Assembly (NCBI GenBank): GCA_043763625.1 | Contig: JAYULL010000141.1 | Span: 1 to 31,766 of the forward strand | Source: Rubrolithibacter sp043763625 | GTDB lineage: Bacteria; Bacteroidota; Bacteroidia; Sphingobacteriales; Sphingobacteriaceae | Length of the DNA stretch: 31,766 nucleotides | Direction of reading: 5' to 3' | Shown: in pieces, positions 1 to 6,994 of the stretch | Layout of the letters: the number at the start of each line of letters is the position of its first letter | Numbering within the stretch: position 1 is the stretch's first letter | Program-made: the position numbers and the translations under genes | The notes under the pieces: generated by a model | Database searches by the model: none | What the model was told of the DNA's origin: nothing | The model's input: the letters and a program-made list of their open reading frames with translations, nothing else

Positions 1-1
1 T

Positions 2-301
2 AACCCGGATTTTGAATACTGTTCCGAGAATCATAATGAGCAACAAACTTTAGAGCCGAAATTTCAAGATCTAAGAGTACAATTAGACAAAAAACAAAGA
101 GGCGGAAAAGCTGTTACACTAATCACCGGTTTTAAAGGTAACCAATCAGATTTAACAAATTTAGGTAAAAAGCTTAAGCAGAAGTGCGGGGTGGGGGGCT
201 CAGTTAAAGACGGAGAAATTTTAATACAGGGCGATTTTAGAGATAAGATTATCGAACTGCTTAAAAATGATGGTTACAAAGTAAAAAAAACAGGAGGTTA
301 G
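2..301 (+). CDS. yciH: SUI1/YciH-family translation initiation factor, C-terminal part
   Basis: The reading frame is open at the left edge and ends at TAG 299-301, giving 99 codons. The translation contains the SUI1 core: a basic stretch followed by GGKAVTLITGFKGNQSDL, then LGKKLKQKCGVGGSVKDGEILIQGDF spread over the next part, and a C-terminal KIIELLKNDGYKVKKTGG. This is the typical end of bacterial YciH, an eIF1-like protein thought to bind the small ribosomal subunit and influence start-site selection. The family is about 105-120 residues long, so only the first 10-20 residues are missing off the edge. It lies upstream of exbB on the same strand but is separated from it by 314 bp, so it is probably a separate transcription unit. 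The family assignment is firm; the role of bacterial YciH is only partly known. Confidence 0.9.
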   Translation, partial: NPDFEYCSENHNEQQTLEPKFQDLRVQLDKKQRGGKAVTLITGFKGNQSDLTNLGKKLKQKCGVGGSVKDGEILIQGDFRDKIIELLKNDGYKVKKTGG

Positions 302-407
302 TAATCCATATAGTAGAACCTCGGTAAAAAAATTCTTCGACCTAAACCTTAAACTAATATTAAATTTTCTGCTTGTTCTTGCATATGAGAAAAAAAATGG
401 CTTTCAT

Positions 408-430
408 TGTAAAAAATTCGCTTTTTTACA
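408..430. terminator. AT-rich perfect hairpin, possible yciH terminator or exbB leader element
   Basis: TGTAAAAAA (408-416) pairs perfectly with TTTTTTACA (422-430) around the 5-nt loop TTCGC, and GCGTTTTT follows. The right arm supplies a T run, so it could end yciH transcription about 100 bp after the stop codon. The stem is almost all A-T and has only two G-C pairs, which makes it weak as an intrinsic terminator. It could equally be a leader structure of the exbB transcript. Confidence 0.3.
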
Positions 431-583
431 GCGTTTTTAAAACTAATTAAATTGAAACTTGTAGTTACATTTTCGCCTAAGCAGTAACGAAAATGTTATG
501 GAAACCTAAGAATAATTTATTGTTAATTCAGAAATTATTTCGGTCGCAAAAATTAAAATACGACTAATCATATTATTAAATCT

Positions 584-604
584 AAAACTAAAAACTAAAA
601 CTTA
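584..604 (+). repeat. Heptad repeat (AAAACTA) just upstream of exbB
   Basis: AAAACTA occurs at 584-590 and again at 591-597, followed by the related AAACTTA at 598-604; the exbB ATG is at 616. It is short and low-complexity. It may act as an A-rich unstructured translation leader, which Bacteroidota use in place of a Shine-Dalgarno sequence. Compare the heptads before nuoG and nuoI. Confidence 0.45.
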
Positions 605-615
605 ATTTAAAAAAA

Positions 616-1446
616 ATGGCAACCGCACCAACAAAACCAACAACAGCGAAGAAAGAGAGCACCGGGTCAAATATTTTTGCCAGCTTAGCAATGGTTATTT
701 GCATTGTAATAGGTTTCCTTTTGTGGAAATTTGTGATGGGTAACCCGTCTAACTTTGAAGGAGGAGACGCCGAAAATGGCCATCCGTTATCGGGTAATTA
801 TTTTGGAATGGTTTACAAGGGCGGTTTCATCGTACCCATTTTAATTGGGATGTTACTAATGGTAATCGTTTTTTCAATCGAACGTTTTCTTGTAATTAAC
901 AAGGCCGCCGGTACGGGTAACGTGGACGTTTTCGTTAAAAAAGTACAAAATTTTTTAAGCGCAGGAAACATTGAGGCTGCAATGGCAGAGTGCGATAAAC
1001 AAAAAGGATCTGTAGCTAACGTAATTAAATCCGGCTTGAAGAAATACAAAGAAGTGGAGAGTGATCAAATTATGGACACTGAACAAAAGTGTTTAGCTAT
1101 TCAAAAGGACATTGAAGAGGCAACAGCACTCGAAATGCCTATGTTGGAGCAAAACTTAACCATTATTGCTACATTGGTTTCTATCGGTACATTAATGGGC
1201 TTGTTAGGAACGGTAACTGGTATGATCAAGGCCTTCGGTTCACTAGCAACTGCAGGTGCTCCTGACCAAGCACAATTAGCGAACGGTATTTCTGAAGCAC
1301 TTATTAATACCGCTACAGGTATTCTAACCTCAGCGTTAGCAATCATCATGTACAATATATTTACGTCAAAGATTGATAAGTTAACTTATTCAATTGATGA
1401 GGCCGGTTTCTCTATCGTGCAAACTTACGCCAGCACACATAAATAA
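616..1446 (+). CDS. exbB: MotA/TolQ/ExbB proton channel family protein
   Basis: ExbB forms the inner-membrane channel that, with ExbD, converts proton flow into TonB movement for outer-membrane transport. The 276-residue protein has a Bacteroidota-type N-terminal extension with its own membrane segment (about 20-42), a second segment at 71-88, a cytoplasmic domain, and the paired helices at about 180-202 and 227-250. The conserved ExbB/TolQ core is seen in GTLMGLLGTVTGMIKAF (191-207) and the following ISEALINTATGI. The start at 616 follows an A-rich leader without a Shine-Dalgarno sequence. It is the first gene of an exbB-exbD-exbD-tonB series, but a terminator-like hairpin separates it from exbD. 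It could be called TolQ on family grounds alone; the neighbouring tonB favours ExbB. Confidence 0.93.
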   Translation: MATAPTKPTTAKKESTGSNIFASLAMVICIVIGFLLWKFVMGNPSNFEGGDAENGHPLSGNYFGMVYKGGFIVPILIGMLLMVIVFSIERFLVINKAAGTGNVDVFVKKVQNFLSAGNIEAAMAECDKQKGSVANVIKSGLKKYKEVESDQIMDTEQKCLAIQKDIEEATALEMPMLEQNLTIIATLVSIGTLMGLLGTVTGMIKAFGSLATAGAPDQAQLANGISEALINTATGILTSALAIIMYNIFTSKIDKLTYSIDEAGFSIVQTYASTHK

Positions 1447-1468
1447 TAATAATAGTAAAGTTTTTGTT

Positions 1469-1498
1469 CCCGGACTTGTGGAAAGTCCGGGATTTTTT
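1469..1498 (+). terminator. Intrinsic terminator or attenuator between exbB and exbD
   Basis: CCCGGACTT (1469-1477) pairs perfectly with AAGTCCGGG (1483-1491) around a 5-nt loop, followed by A and six T (1493-1498). It begins 23 bp after the exbB stop and ends 40 bp before the exbD start. By sequence it is a textbook Rho-independent terminator. Because the genes belong to one complex, partial read-through that lowers exbD expression relative to exbB is a likely role. Confidence 0.85.
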
Positions 1499-1538
1499 CA
1501 TCACTATACTATCAACGAATTAAAAATACAAACTAACA

Positions 1539-2156
1539 ATGCCAAGAGTTAAGATACCCAGAAAGAGTACGGCTATTGACATGACTGCGATGTGCGATGT
1601 GGCGTTTTTGTTGCTGACATTCTTTATTTTAACAGCAACTGCCCGTCAGCCTGAAGCCCTCCCTGTTGATACTCCCGGCTCTATAATAACAATGCCGCTA
1701 CCCGATGTTGATGTAGCGACACTTACTGTAGGACAAGGTAAAGTGTTTTTCGGAGTAGCAGGTCAAAATGTTCGTGTAAGAACCTTGGAGATACTGGGAG
1801 AGGAATACGGTATTTCCTTCACTCCGGAAGAAAAAACACGGTTCAAATTGATGAATAATTTTGGAGTTCCGCTGGGTAACTTGAAACAGCTTATAGCTAT
1901 GGACAACTCTCAGCGTATAAAAGCGGGTGTACAACCCGGTATTCCAACAGATACCACTGCAAACAGCGAGCTATATAAATGGATTCACGCTGCTCGTGTT
2001 GCAACAAAGGAAATTAATAATACTTCGCTCAGGTTTAGTATCAAGGGCGACGCTAAAGAAGAATATCCTGTGATTCAAAAAGTAATCGGTATCCTTCAAA
2101 AGCAAGAAATTAATAAGTTCAGTTTGATCACCTCGTTAAGAGGCGTAGAAAAGTAA
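1539..2156 (+). CDS. exbD: ExbD/TolR biopolymer transport protein (first copy)
   Basis: ExbD works inside the ExbB channel; its membrane aspartate is part of the proton path. The 205-residue protein has a short basic cytoplasmic N-terminus, one membrane helix with DMTAMCDVAFLLLTFFIL (14-31) in which Asp20 matches the essential family aspartate, and a long periplasmic domain. It is longer than the roughly 140-residue enterobacterial ExbD, which is usual in this phylum. It sits between exbB and a second exbD, 28 bp before the latter. The two copies share the membrane motif but differ in the periplasmic domain, so they may form a mixed dimer; that is inference. Confidence 0.92.
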   Translation: MPRVKIPRKSTAIDMTAMCDVAFLLLTFFILTATARQPEALPVDTPGSIITMPLPDVDVATLTVGQGKVFFGVAGQNVRVRTLEILGEEYGISFTPEEKTRFKLMNNFGVPLGNLKQLIAMDNSQRIKAGVQPGIPTDTTANSELYKWIHAARVATKEINNTSLRFSIKGDAKEEYPVIQKVIGILQKQEINKFSLITSLRGVEK

Positions 2157-2184
2157 CAGGTAACTATTTTTAAAAGATAAGAAT

Positions 2185-2733
2185 ATGGCAGAATTAGACA
2201 CCTCCGGCGGCGGTAGTAAGAAGGGCGGGAAAGTAAGGAGTAAAAAGCAATCGACACGCGTTGATTTAACGGCGATGGTTGATTTGGCTTTCCTTCTTAT
2301 TACTTTCTTCATGCTCACTACCACCTTAGCAAAACCTAAAGCCATGGATTTGGCTATGCCGGATAAAGATGAGAAGAACGAACAAAAGATGGAAGTTGCG
2401 GATAATCGCACAATAAATTTATTGTTAGGAAAAGACAACAAAATAGAGTGGTTTATGGGGCAACCTACCGAACCGTTAACTCCTCCTAAAATCGAAGCTT
2501 ACGGCAAAAATGGCATTAGAAAGATATTAGTAGAAAAAAATAAAGAAGTTATAGCCCAAACCGGCGACCCGAAAAAAGGATTAATTATATTAATTAAGCC
2601 AAGCGAAAAATCAAACTATAAAAACCTGGTTGATGTGCTGGATGAAATGAAAATAATTAATGCCCAAATTTATGCCATTGGTGATATTAGCCCCATGGAA
2701 GTTGAACTGCTTAAACGAGACGGTTTGTTCTAA
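2185..2733 (+). CDS. exbD: ExbD/TolR biopolymer transport protein (second copy)
   Basis: This is the second ExbD-family gene of the cluster, 182 residues. A basic Gly/Lys/Ser-rich cytoplasmic tail (about 8-23) precedes the single membrane helix with RVDLTAMVDLAFLLITFFML (25-44); Asp33 is the proton-path aspartate. The periplasmic part begins around residue 50. The gene lies 28 bp after the first exbD and 20 bp before tonB, so all three are very likely one transcript. Paired exbD genes next to tonB are common in Bacteroidota. Whether the two form a heterodimer or serve different partners cannot be told from sequence. Confidence 0.92.
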   Translation: MAELDTSGGGSKKGGKVRSKKQSTRVDLTAMVDLAFLLITFFMLTTTLAKPKAMDLAMPDKDEKNEQKMEVADNRTINLLLGKDNKIEWFMGQPTEPLTPPKIEAYGKNGIRKILVEKNKEVIAQTGDPKKGLIILIKPSEKSNYKNLVDVLDEMKIINAQIYAIGDISPMEVELLKRDGLF

Positions 2734-2753
2734 TATTTAGAAAGAAGAAATAA

Positions 2754-3581
2754 ATGGCAAAATTAGATATTTATAACCCACAGTGGCTTGAGGTAGTATT
2801 TGCCGGTAGAAATAAGGCGTACGGCGCCTATCAGCTAAGAAGCGATAATCAGAAAACTACCAATCGTGCGCTTATTATCGGTTCAATATTATTCATTTTA
2901 GCAGTAAGTTCGCCTCTTATCGCAAAATATATAGGTTCCGGCAAAGAGGATGATGAAGCAACGAAGGTGACAGAAGTTGTATTAACCCCTCCTCCACCCT
3001 TAGATAATAAGGTGGTAACGCCCCCCCCTCCAAATCCTGAGCCGCCAAAGCCTAAAGTAAAACAATTAAAGTTTCCGCCGTTGGAGGTAGTTCCTAAAGA
3101 AAAAGTTCAAGAGGAACCGCCAACAGTAGAAGATTTGAAAGAAGCAGATCCCGGGCAGAAGAACTTGGAGGGCGATCCGAATGCAGACGTTCGTATTGAT
3201 GAACCTGTAGGAACCGCTCCGCCAAGAGAAGCTGCCGTAACCGAAGATAACGGGGTTTATAACGTAGGTACCTTGGAGGTAATGCCGGAATTTCCGGGTG
3301 GTATGAACGCTTTTTATAAGTACGTTGGGAAGAACTATTCATATCCTGCGGCCGCTCAAGAACAAGGAGTTTCCGGTAAAGTAATTCTTAGTTTTATAGT
3401 TGAGAAAGACGGAAGTTTAACCGATATTAAAGTACTTAGAGATGTGGGATTAGGAACCGGGGACGCAGCAGTTAAAATGCTAAAGAAAGCGCCGCATTGG
3501 AAGCCCGGAGTTCAAAACGGACGAAATGTTCGCGTTGCATATACTTTACCTATCCAATTACAAACAGAGTTGGAACAATAG
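2754..3581 (+). CDS. tonB: TonB energy transducer
   Basis: TonB spans the periplasm and passes ExbB/ExbD energy to outer-membrane receptors. The 275-residue protein starts with the Bacteroidota-type cytoplasmic motif WLEVVFAGRNKAYGAYQLR (11-29), then a membrane helix at about 39-60, a Pro/Lys/Glu-rich periplasmic spacer (about 78-126), and a TonB C-terminal domain from about 178 onward. That domain has PEFPGGMNAFYKYVGKNYSYP, then GVSGKVILSFIVEKDGSL and WKPGVQNGRNVRVAYTLPI. The proline-rich run uses monotonous C-rich codons near 2990-3050. It is the last core gene of the ExbB-ExbD-ExbD-TonB set. The stop codon at 3579-3581 almost touches the GTG of the next small gene. Confidence 0.94.
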   Translation: MAKLDIYNPQWLEVVFAGRNKAYGAYQLRSDNQKTTNRALIIGSILFILAVSSPLIAKYIGSGKEDDEATKVTEVVLTPPPPLDNKVVTPPPPNPEPPKPKVKQLKFPPLEVVPKEKVQEEPPTVEDLKEADPGQKNLEGDPNADVRIDEPVGTAPPREAAVTEDNGVYNVGTLEVMPEFPGGMNAFYKYVGKNYSYPAAAQEQGVSGKVILSFIVEKDGSLTDIKVLRDVGLGTGDAAVKMLKKAPHWKPGVQNGRNVRVAYTLPIQLQTELEQ

Positions 3582-3582
3582 T

Positions 3583-3819
3583 GTGTTTCGCAATACTGAT
3601 AGTGATAATACAAAGGAGAAATCGCCTGTAAAGCGATTTCTCCTTATTTTAGGGCTGGTGATGTTTGCATTTTATTTGGTTTTAGGATTGTTTATCATCT
3701 TTTGGGATAAGTTTCCGCTTCAGTTAGATAAGTCTTATCGCATAATGTTCGGGCTTTTACTTATCATATACTCTTTTTTCAGGTTCGTGCGACTGGTTCA
3801 GAGCAGAAAAGACTATTAA
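3583..3819 (+). CDS. Small two-helix membrane protein of unknown function
   Basis: A frame of 78 codons from GTG 3583 encodes a short polar N-terminus (about 16 residues), a first helix with RFLLILGLVMFAFYLVLGLF, a short loop containing DKFPLQLDKSYR, and a second helix IMFGLLLIIYSFFRFVRLV ending in basic residues. I do not recognise a named family. The start is uncertain. ATG 3526 lies inside tonB in another frame; ATG 3661 would cut the first helix in half; GTG 3583, two bases after the tonB stop codon, keeps the helix whole. The first part of the gene contains a perfect inverted repeat (3613-3645). It ends one base before the next gene, so co-expression with the PstS-like lipoprotein is likely. 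Confidence 0.65.
   Translation: MFRNTDSDNTKEKSPVKRFLLILGLVMFAFYLVLGLFIIFWDKFPLQLDKSYRIMFGLLLIIYSFFRFVRLVQSRKDY
3613..3650 (+). terminator. Perfect 13-bp hairpin after tonB, inside the small ORF
   Basis: AAGGAGAAATCGC (3613-3625) pairs perfectly with GCGATTTCTCCTT (3633-3645) around a 7-nt loop, followed by ATTTT. Its place 32 bp after the tonB stop is where a tonB terminator would be expected, but the T tract is short and broken. The 33 bases also read as exactly 11 in-frame codons of the small membrane protein. Confidence 0.55.
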
Positions 3820-3820
3820 A

Positions 3821-4738
3821 ATGAGAATTGAGACAACTCTTATTTTCGTACCGTTTTTTTGCTTGCTGGCCTCTTGTATTAGGCGAAATGAGAAAAACGA
3901 CGAATCATATATTTCCGGTAATACCAAGATAGTTGCTGACGAAAGTTTTAGGCCCATTATTGAAGATGAATTATACATTTTTGAAAATACCTACACCACC
4001 GCTAAGCTCAATATTACATATCAGCCTGAAAATAGCTTGTTGCGGCAGTTACTGAATGATAGCGTAAAGGTTGTGGTAATGTCAAGGAAACTTAACTCGA
4101 ACGAATCTAGAACCTTCAAGAAAAAAAATATCAAGATCAGAACAACACGCTTTGCTACAGACGGTATAGCATTAATTACACATCGATCTAACTTAGATAG
4201 CACTGTTACCGTTCAGGAAATTATTAATATTATGCAAGGAGAAAAAGGCGTAAAGATAAAAGGCCTCGTCTTTGATAATCCAAATTCAGGAACTGTAAGG
4301 TATCTGATGGACTTGGCTCATGTTAAACTTCTTCCAAAAGAAGGAGTCTATGCTTTAAAATCTAATCCTGAAGTAATTAAATACGTTTATAATAATCCCG
4401 GAACAATTGGTGTTATAGGAGTTAATTGGATGGAACAACCGGATGTTGCTTTAGAAAAGCAGGTTGCAGAACTAAAGATTATGGGAGTTAAAAATTTACC
4501 GGGAAACATTGGAAGTGATAATTTTTATCAACCCGATCAAACAAATTTAGCTTTAGGTTTGTACCCTTTGACCAGAGATTTATTTATAATAAATTGTCAG
4601 GGAGGGCCGGGATTAGGAAATGGATTTGCGTCTTTCTTGGCCGGTGAACAAGGTCAGAGAATAGTTTTAAAATCAGGTTTATTGCCTGACAAGATTCCTC
4701 CTCGAGAAGTTATAATCAGAAAAAAAATCAGTAAATAG
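3821..4738 (+). CDS. PstS-like substrate-binding lipoprotein
   Basis: The 305-residue protein has a lipoprotein signal ending in LLASC with the lipidated Cys at 19. The mature part looks like the PstS/periplasmic binding fold: a start TKIVADESFRPIIEDE (35-50), a region reading VVVMSRKLNSNE (84-95) like the metal/phosphate-binding PBP family, and FDNPNSGTVRYLMD (151-164), close to the PstS ligand-binding loop. Near the end are GLYPLTRDLFIIN and the closing segment GNGFASFLAGEQGQRI. No pstC, pstA or pstB is in the window, so its role need not be ABC phosphate uptake. It follows the TonB cluster and precedes a TPR protein. Ligand is unknown. Confidence 0.75.
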   Translation: MRIETTLIFVPFFCLLASCIRRNEKNDESYISGNTKIVADESFRPIIEDELYIFENTYTTAKLNITYQPENSLLRQLLNDSVKVVVMSRKLNSNESRTFKKKNIKIRTTRFATDGIALITHRSNLDSTVTVQEIINIMQGEKGVKIKGLVFDNPNSGTVRYLMDLAHVKLLPKEGVYALKSNPEVIKYVYNNPGTIGVIGVNWMEQPDVALEKQVAELKIMGVKNLPGNIGSDNFYQPDQTNLALGLYPLTRDLFIINCQGGPGLGNGFASFLAGEQGQRIVLKSGLLPDKIPPREVIIRKKISK

Positions 4739-4761
4739 AATATAGATATAATAGAAGAACA

Positions 4762-6426
4762 ATGATAAAAAGAACAGTAAAACTTAGCTTAGCTTTTATA
4801 ATGCTCGGTTCTGCAGTTTTTGCTCAGAGCATAAACGATGCAAAAAAGGCTATCGATGCAGAACAATTTCAAAAGGCAAAGAGCTTTCTTAAAAATCTTG
4901 CTGCCGCTAAACCCGATGCCGAAGCTTCCTTTTTTTTAGGCGATGTTTACTTGAAGACGGACTATGTAGATTCGGCTAGAGCCGCTTTTACAAAAGGGAT
5001 TAGTGCCGATCCTAAATTTCCGCTTAACTATGTTGGCTTGGGAGCTATAGATTTAAGCACTAATAATGGTACCTCTGCAAAATCTAATTTTGATAAAGCC
5101 GTGTCGTTGGCAGGTAAAAAAGATGCGAAACCTTTTATATACATTGCCAGAGCCTATACTAAAGCTCAAAAGCCGGATTTTAAAATTGCTTTACAATATC
5201 TTGATAAAGCTAAAGCTGCAAACGGGAAAGATGCAGAAGTTTTTTTAGCACAAGGAGATGCTTATAGAGGTTTGATGGACCAAAGCAACGCTTTCAGCGC
5301 GTATCGCAATGCATTTGATTTAGATAAAAGTTTATTAAGAGCTAAGGTTGAGTTAGGTGTAATTACTAAACAGGCAAAAGCTTTTCAAGAAGCAACAGAT
5401 GCTTTTAACAGCGTGATTGCGTTAAATGCAAATTACGGCCCGGCATACCGTGAATTGGCAGAAACGTATTATTTGTGGGCACAAGGAAAAAATGACGCTG
5501 ATTATAATGCAAAAATTAAGCAAGCGCTTCAGTATTATACTAAATACATGGACCTTACCGATCGTTCACTAGAGTCTCGCATGCGCTTTGCCGACTTTTT
5601 AATCCTTGCACGAGAATATAAAGCTCTAGAGCAAGAATCACAAGAAATGTCAAAATTGGATAAAACTAATCCGCGAATTTTCAGATACTTGGGTTATTCC
5701 GCTTACGAGAACCAAAATTATCCTGCAAGCGTTCAGGCTCTTAAAGATTTCATGGCGAAGGTTGATCCTACTCGGGTAATTGCTCAAGATTATTTATACT
5801 TAGGAAGAGCTCAACTTAAAGCGGGGCAGGATTCTGCAGGAATAGCTACGCTTCGAAAAGCTATTGAGCTTGACTCAACGAATGTGGAGGGAATGTCTGA
5901 GGTTGGTAAGTTACTTTATGATTCGAAGAAATACGCTGAAGCAGCGGCTGCCTATGAAGCTTCTTTAACAGGTTCGAAGCCTGATTTATTAGATTATTAT
6001 TACTTGGGGTCGTCTTACTATTGGTTATTTAACACTTTAAAGGCAGATAAGAAAAATCCCGATAAAGAAATTTTAGTAAAAGCAGATTCTGCGTTTAGTA
6101 AGCTTTTGGCAAGAACTCCGACAACAGAGCAAGGTTGGCAATTTAGAGGGCGAATTAACAGGTTAATGGATGATGAGGAAGATAGCCAAGGTTTAGCTTT
6201 CCCGTTTTACGAGAAATATATAGAAACTGTAACCGTTTCCAAGCCGGAAAAAGCTGCAAAGAATTCGGCAGGTTTAGTTGAAGCGTACACTTATTTAGGA
6301 CTTGTTGAGGCAAAGAAGAATAAGAATAACACAAAAGCTTTAGACTATTTTAACAAAGGTTTGGCTCTTGCTCCCGGTGATGCAAACTTATTACAGGCCA
6401 AAAAAGCAGTATCTTCGGGTAACTAA
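4762..6426 (+). CDS. Secreted tetratricopeptide-repeat protein
   Basis: A 554-residue protein with a signal peptide (basic start, hydrophobic core, cleavage after Ala21 in VFAQ) followed by TPR-like helical repeats over nearly the whole length. Repeat signatures include AKSFLKNLAAAKPDAEASFFLGDVY spread over about 40-64, SARAAFTKGISADPKFPLNYVGLG, FSAYRNAFDLDKSLLRAKVEL and ATLRKAIELDSTNVEGMSEVG. There is no catalytic motif. It lies 23 bp after the PstS-like lipoprotein, so the two are likely co-transcribed with the TonB cluster. It is probably a periplasmic scaffold for protein-protein contacts. The partner cannot be told from sequence. Confidence 0.85.
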   Translation: MIKRTVKLSLAFIMLGSAVFAQSINDAKKAIDAEQFQKAKSFLKNLAAAKPDAEASFFLGDVYLKTDYVDSARAAFTKGISADPKFPLNYVGLGAIDLSTNNGTSAKSNFDKAVSLAGKKDAKPFIYIARAYTKAQKPDFKIALQYLDKAKAANGKDAEVFLAQGDAYRGLMDQSNAFSAYRNAFDLDKSLLRAKVELGVITKQAKAFQEATDAFNSVIALNANYGPAYRELAETYYLWAQGKNDADYNAKIKQALQYYTKYMDLTDRSLESRMRFADFLILAREYKALEQESQEMSKLDKTNPRIFRYLGYSAYENQNYPASVQALKDFMAKVDPTRVIAQDYLYLGRAQLKAGQDSAGIATLRKAIELDSTNVEGMSEVGKLLYDSKKYAEAAAAYEASLTGSKPDLLDYYYLGSSYYWLFNTLKADKKNPDKEILVKADSAFSKLLARTPTTEQGWQFRGRINRLMDDEEDSQGLAFPFYEKYIETVTVSKPEKAAKNSAGLVEAYTYLGLVEAKKNKNNTKALDYFNKGLALAPGDANLLQAKKAVSSGN

Positions 6427-6449
6427 ATTTTATTATTAAGCATAACAAC

Positions 6450-6476
6450 AAAGAGCTCTCTTGTGGGGGGCTCTTT
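6450..6476 (+). terminator. Probable terminator of the TonB/TPR operon
   Basis: AAAGAGCTCTC (6450-6460) can pair with GGGGGCTCTTT (6466-6476), with two G-T pairs and a 5-nt loop. It starts 24 bp after the TPR stop codon. The T run is mostly inside the stem and the tail (ATAGTTTAAATC) is weak, so efficiency is uncertain. Its place before the nuoA promoter box fits an operon boundary. Confidence 0.55.
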
Positions 6477-6491
6477 ATAGTTTAAATCTTT

Positions 6492-6499
6492 TATATTTG
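6492..6499 (+). promoter_or_regulatory. Putative nuoA promoter, -7 box TATATTTG
   Basis: A perfect match to the Bacteroidota primary-sigma -7 element TAnnTTTG, 11 bases before the nuoA ATG. No TTTG is found at the usual -33 place. Given the usual spacing, transcription would start about 5 bases after the box, leaving a leader of only a few bases. Confidence 0.6.
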
Positions 6500-6510
6500 C
6501 GCAAAAAAAT

Positions 6511-6882
6511 ATGGAAACACAAAGTACCCCGGCAAGCTATCTTCCTATTGTTTTTCAAATAATAGTTGCTATGGGATTTGTTGTTTTTACCATGGTGGCT
6601 ACGCACGCACTAGGCCCTAAAAGAAAAACGAAAGACAAGCTCACGCCTTTTGAATCAGGCATAGAGGTTGTCGGAAATGCTCGGCAGCCCTTTTCAATTA
6701 AATATTTTTTAGTGGCGATACTTTTTGTTTTGTTTGATGTTGAAGTGATATTTATGTACCCTTGGGCAGTAAACTTTAGAGAGATGGGTGTTAAAGGGAT
6801 GATAGAAATGTTCATTTTTATGGGAACTCTTCTCTTAGGGTTTATCTATATTATTAAGAAAAAAGCCTTGGATTGGGAGTAG
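6511..6882 (+). CDS. nuoA: NADH-quinone oxidoreductase subunit A
   Basis: NuoA is a small membrane subunit of complex I near the quinone site. The 123-residue protein has three predicted helices (about 12-31, 64-84 and 94-114). The family loop KLTPFESGIEVVGNARQPFS (43-62) is present, as is the membrane motif LFVLFDVEVIFMYPW (71-85) with the conserved acidic pair Asp76 and Glu78. It is the first gene of the nuo locus and follows a terminator-like hairpin and a -7 box. A 112-bp gap without a gene separates it from nuoB. Confidence 0.95.
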   Translation: METQSTPASYLPIVFQIIVAMGFVVFTMVATHALGPKRKTKDKLTPFESGIEVVGNARQPFSIKYFLVAILFVLFDVEVIFMYPWAVNFREMGVKGMIEMFIFMGTLLLGFIYIIKKKALDWE

Positions 6883-6994
6883 GAATATCAATTCCAAATT
6901 CTTTAAACCGGAGGTCCTGAGAGCAACAGTTCTTTAATTCTCGGCATATTCTTGACATAGGAAATATGCTTTTATAATTCGAAAGGCAATAGAA

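Larger units (their letters stand above)
302..615. other. Non-coding spacer between yciH and exbB
   Basis: AT-rich 314-bp spacer with no convincing gene; the longest ATG frame, starting at 397, stops after 17 codons. It holds a perfect AT-rich hairpin at 408-430 and a short heptad run at 584-604, both listed separately. A TACATTTT at 466-473 is one base off the Bacteroidota -7 box TAnnTTTG and could be the exbB promoter, but no -33 TTTG is placed correctly upstream, so I do not list it as a promoter. Confidence 0.6.

Noticed and set aside
2136..2441. Minus-strand frame of 101 codons opposite exbD
   Set aside because: It lies across the start of a clear exbD gene, has no recognisable domain and fits a shadow frame.
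6944..6973. GCATATT/AATATGC inverted repeat before nuoB as a terminator
   Set aside because: The stem is only 7 bp and AT-rich with a 12-nt loop, and the T tail is only four long; a terminator between nuoA and nuoB is unlikely on this evidence.
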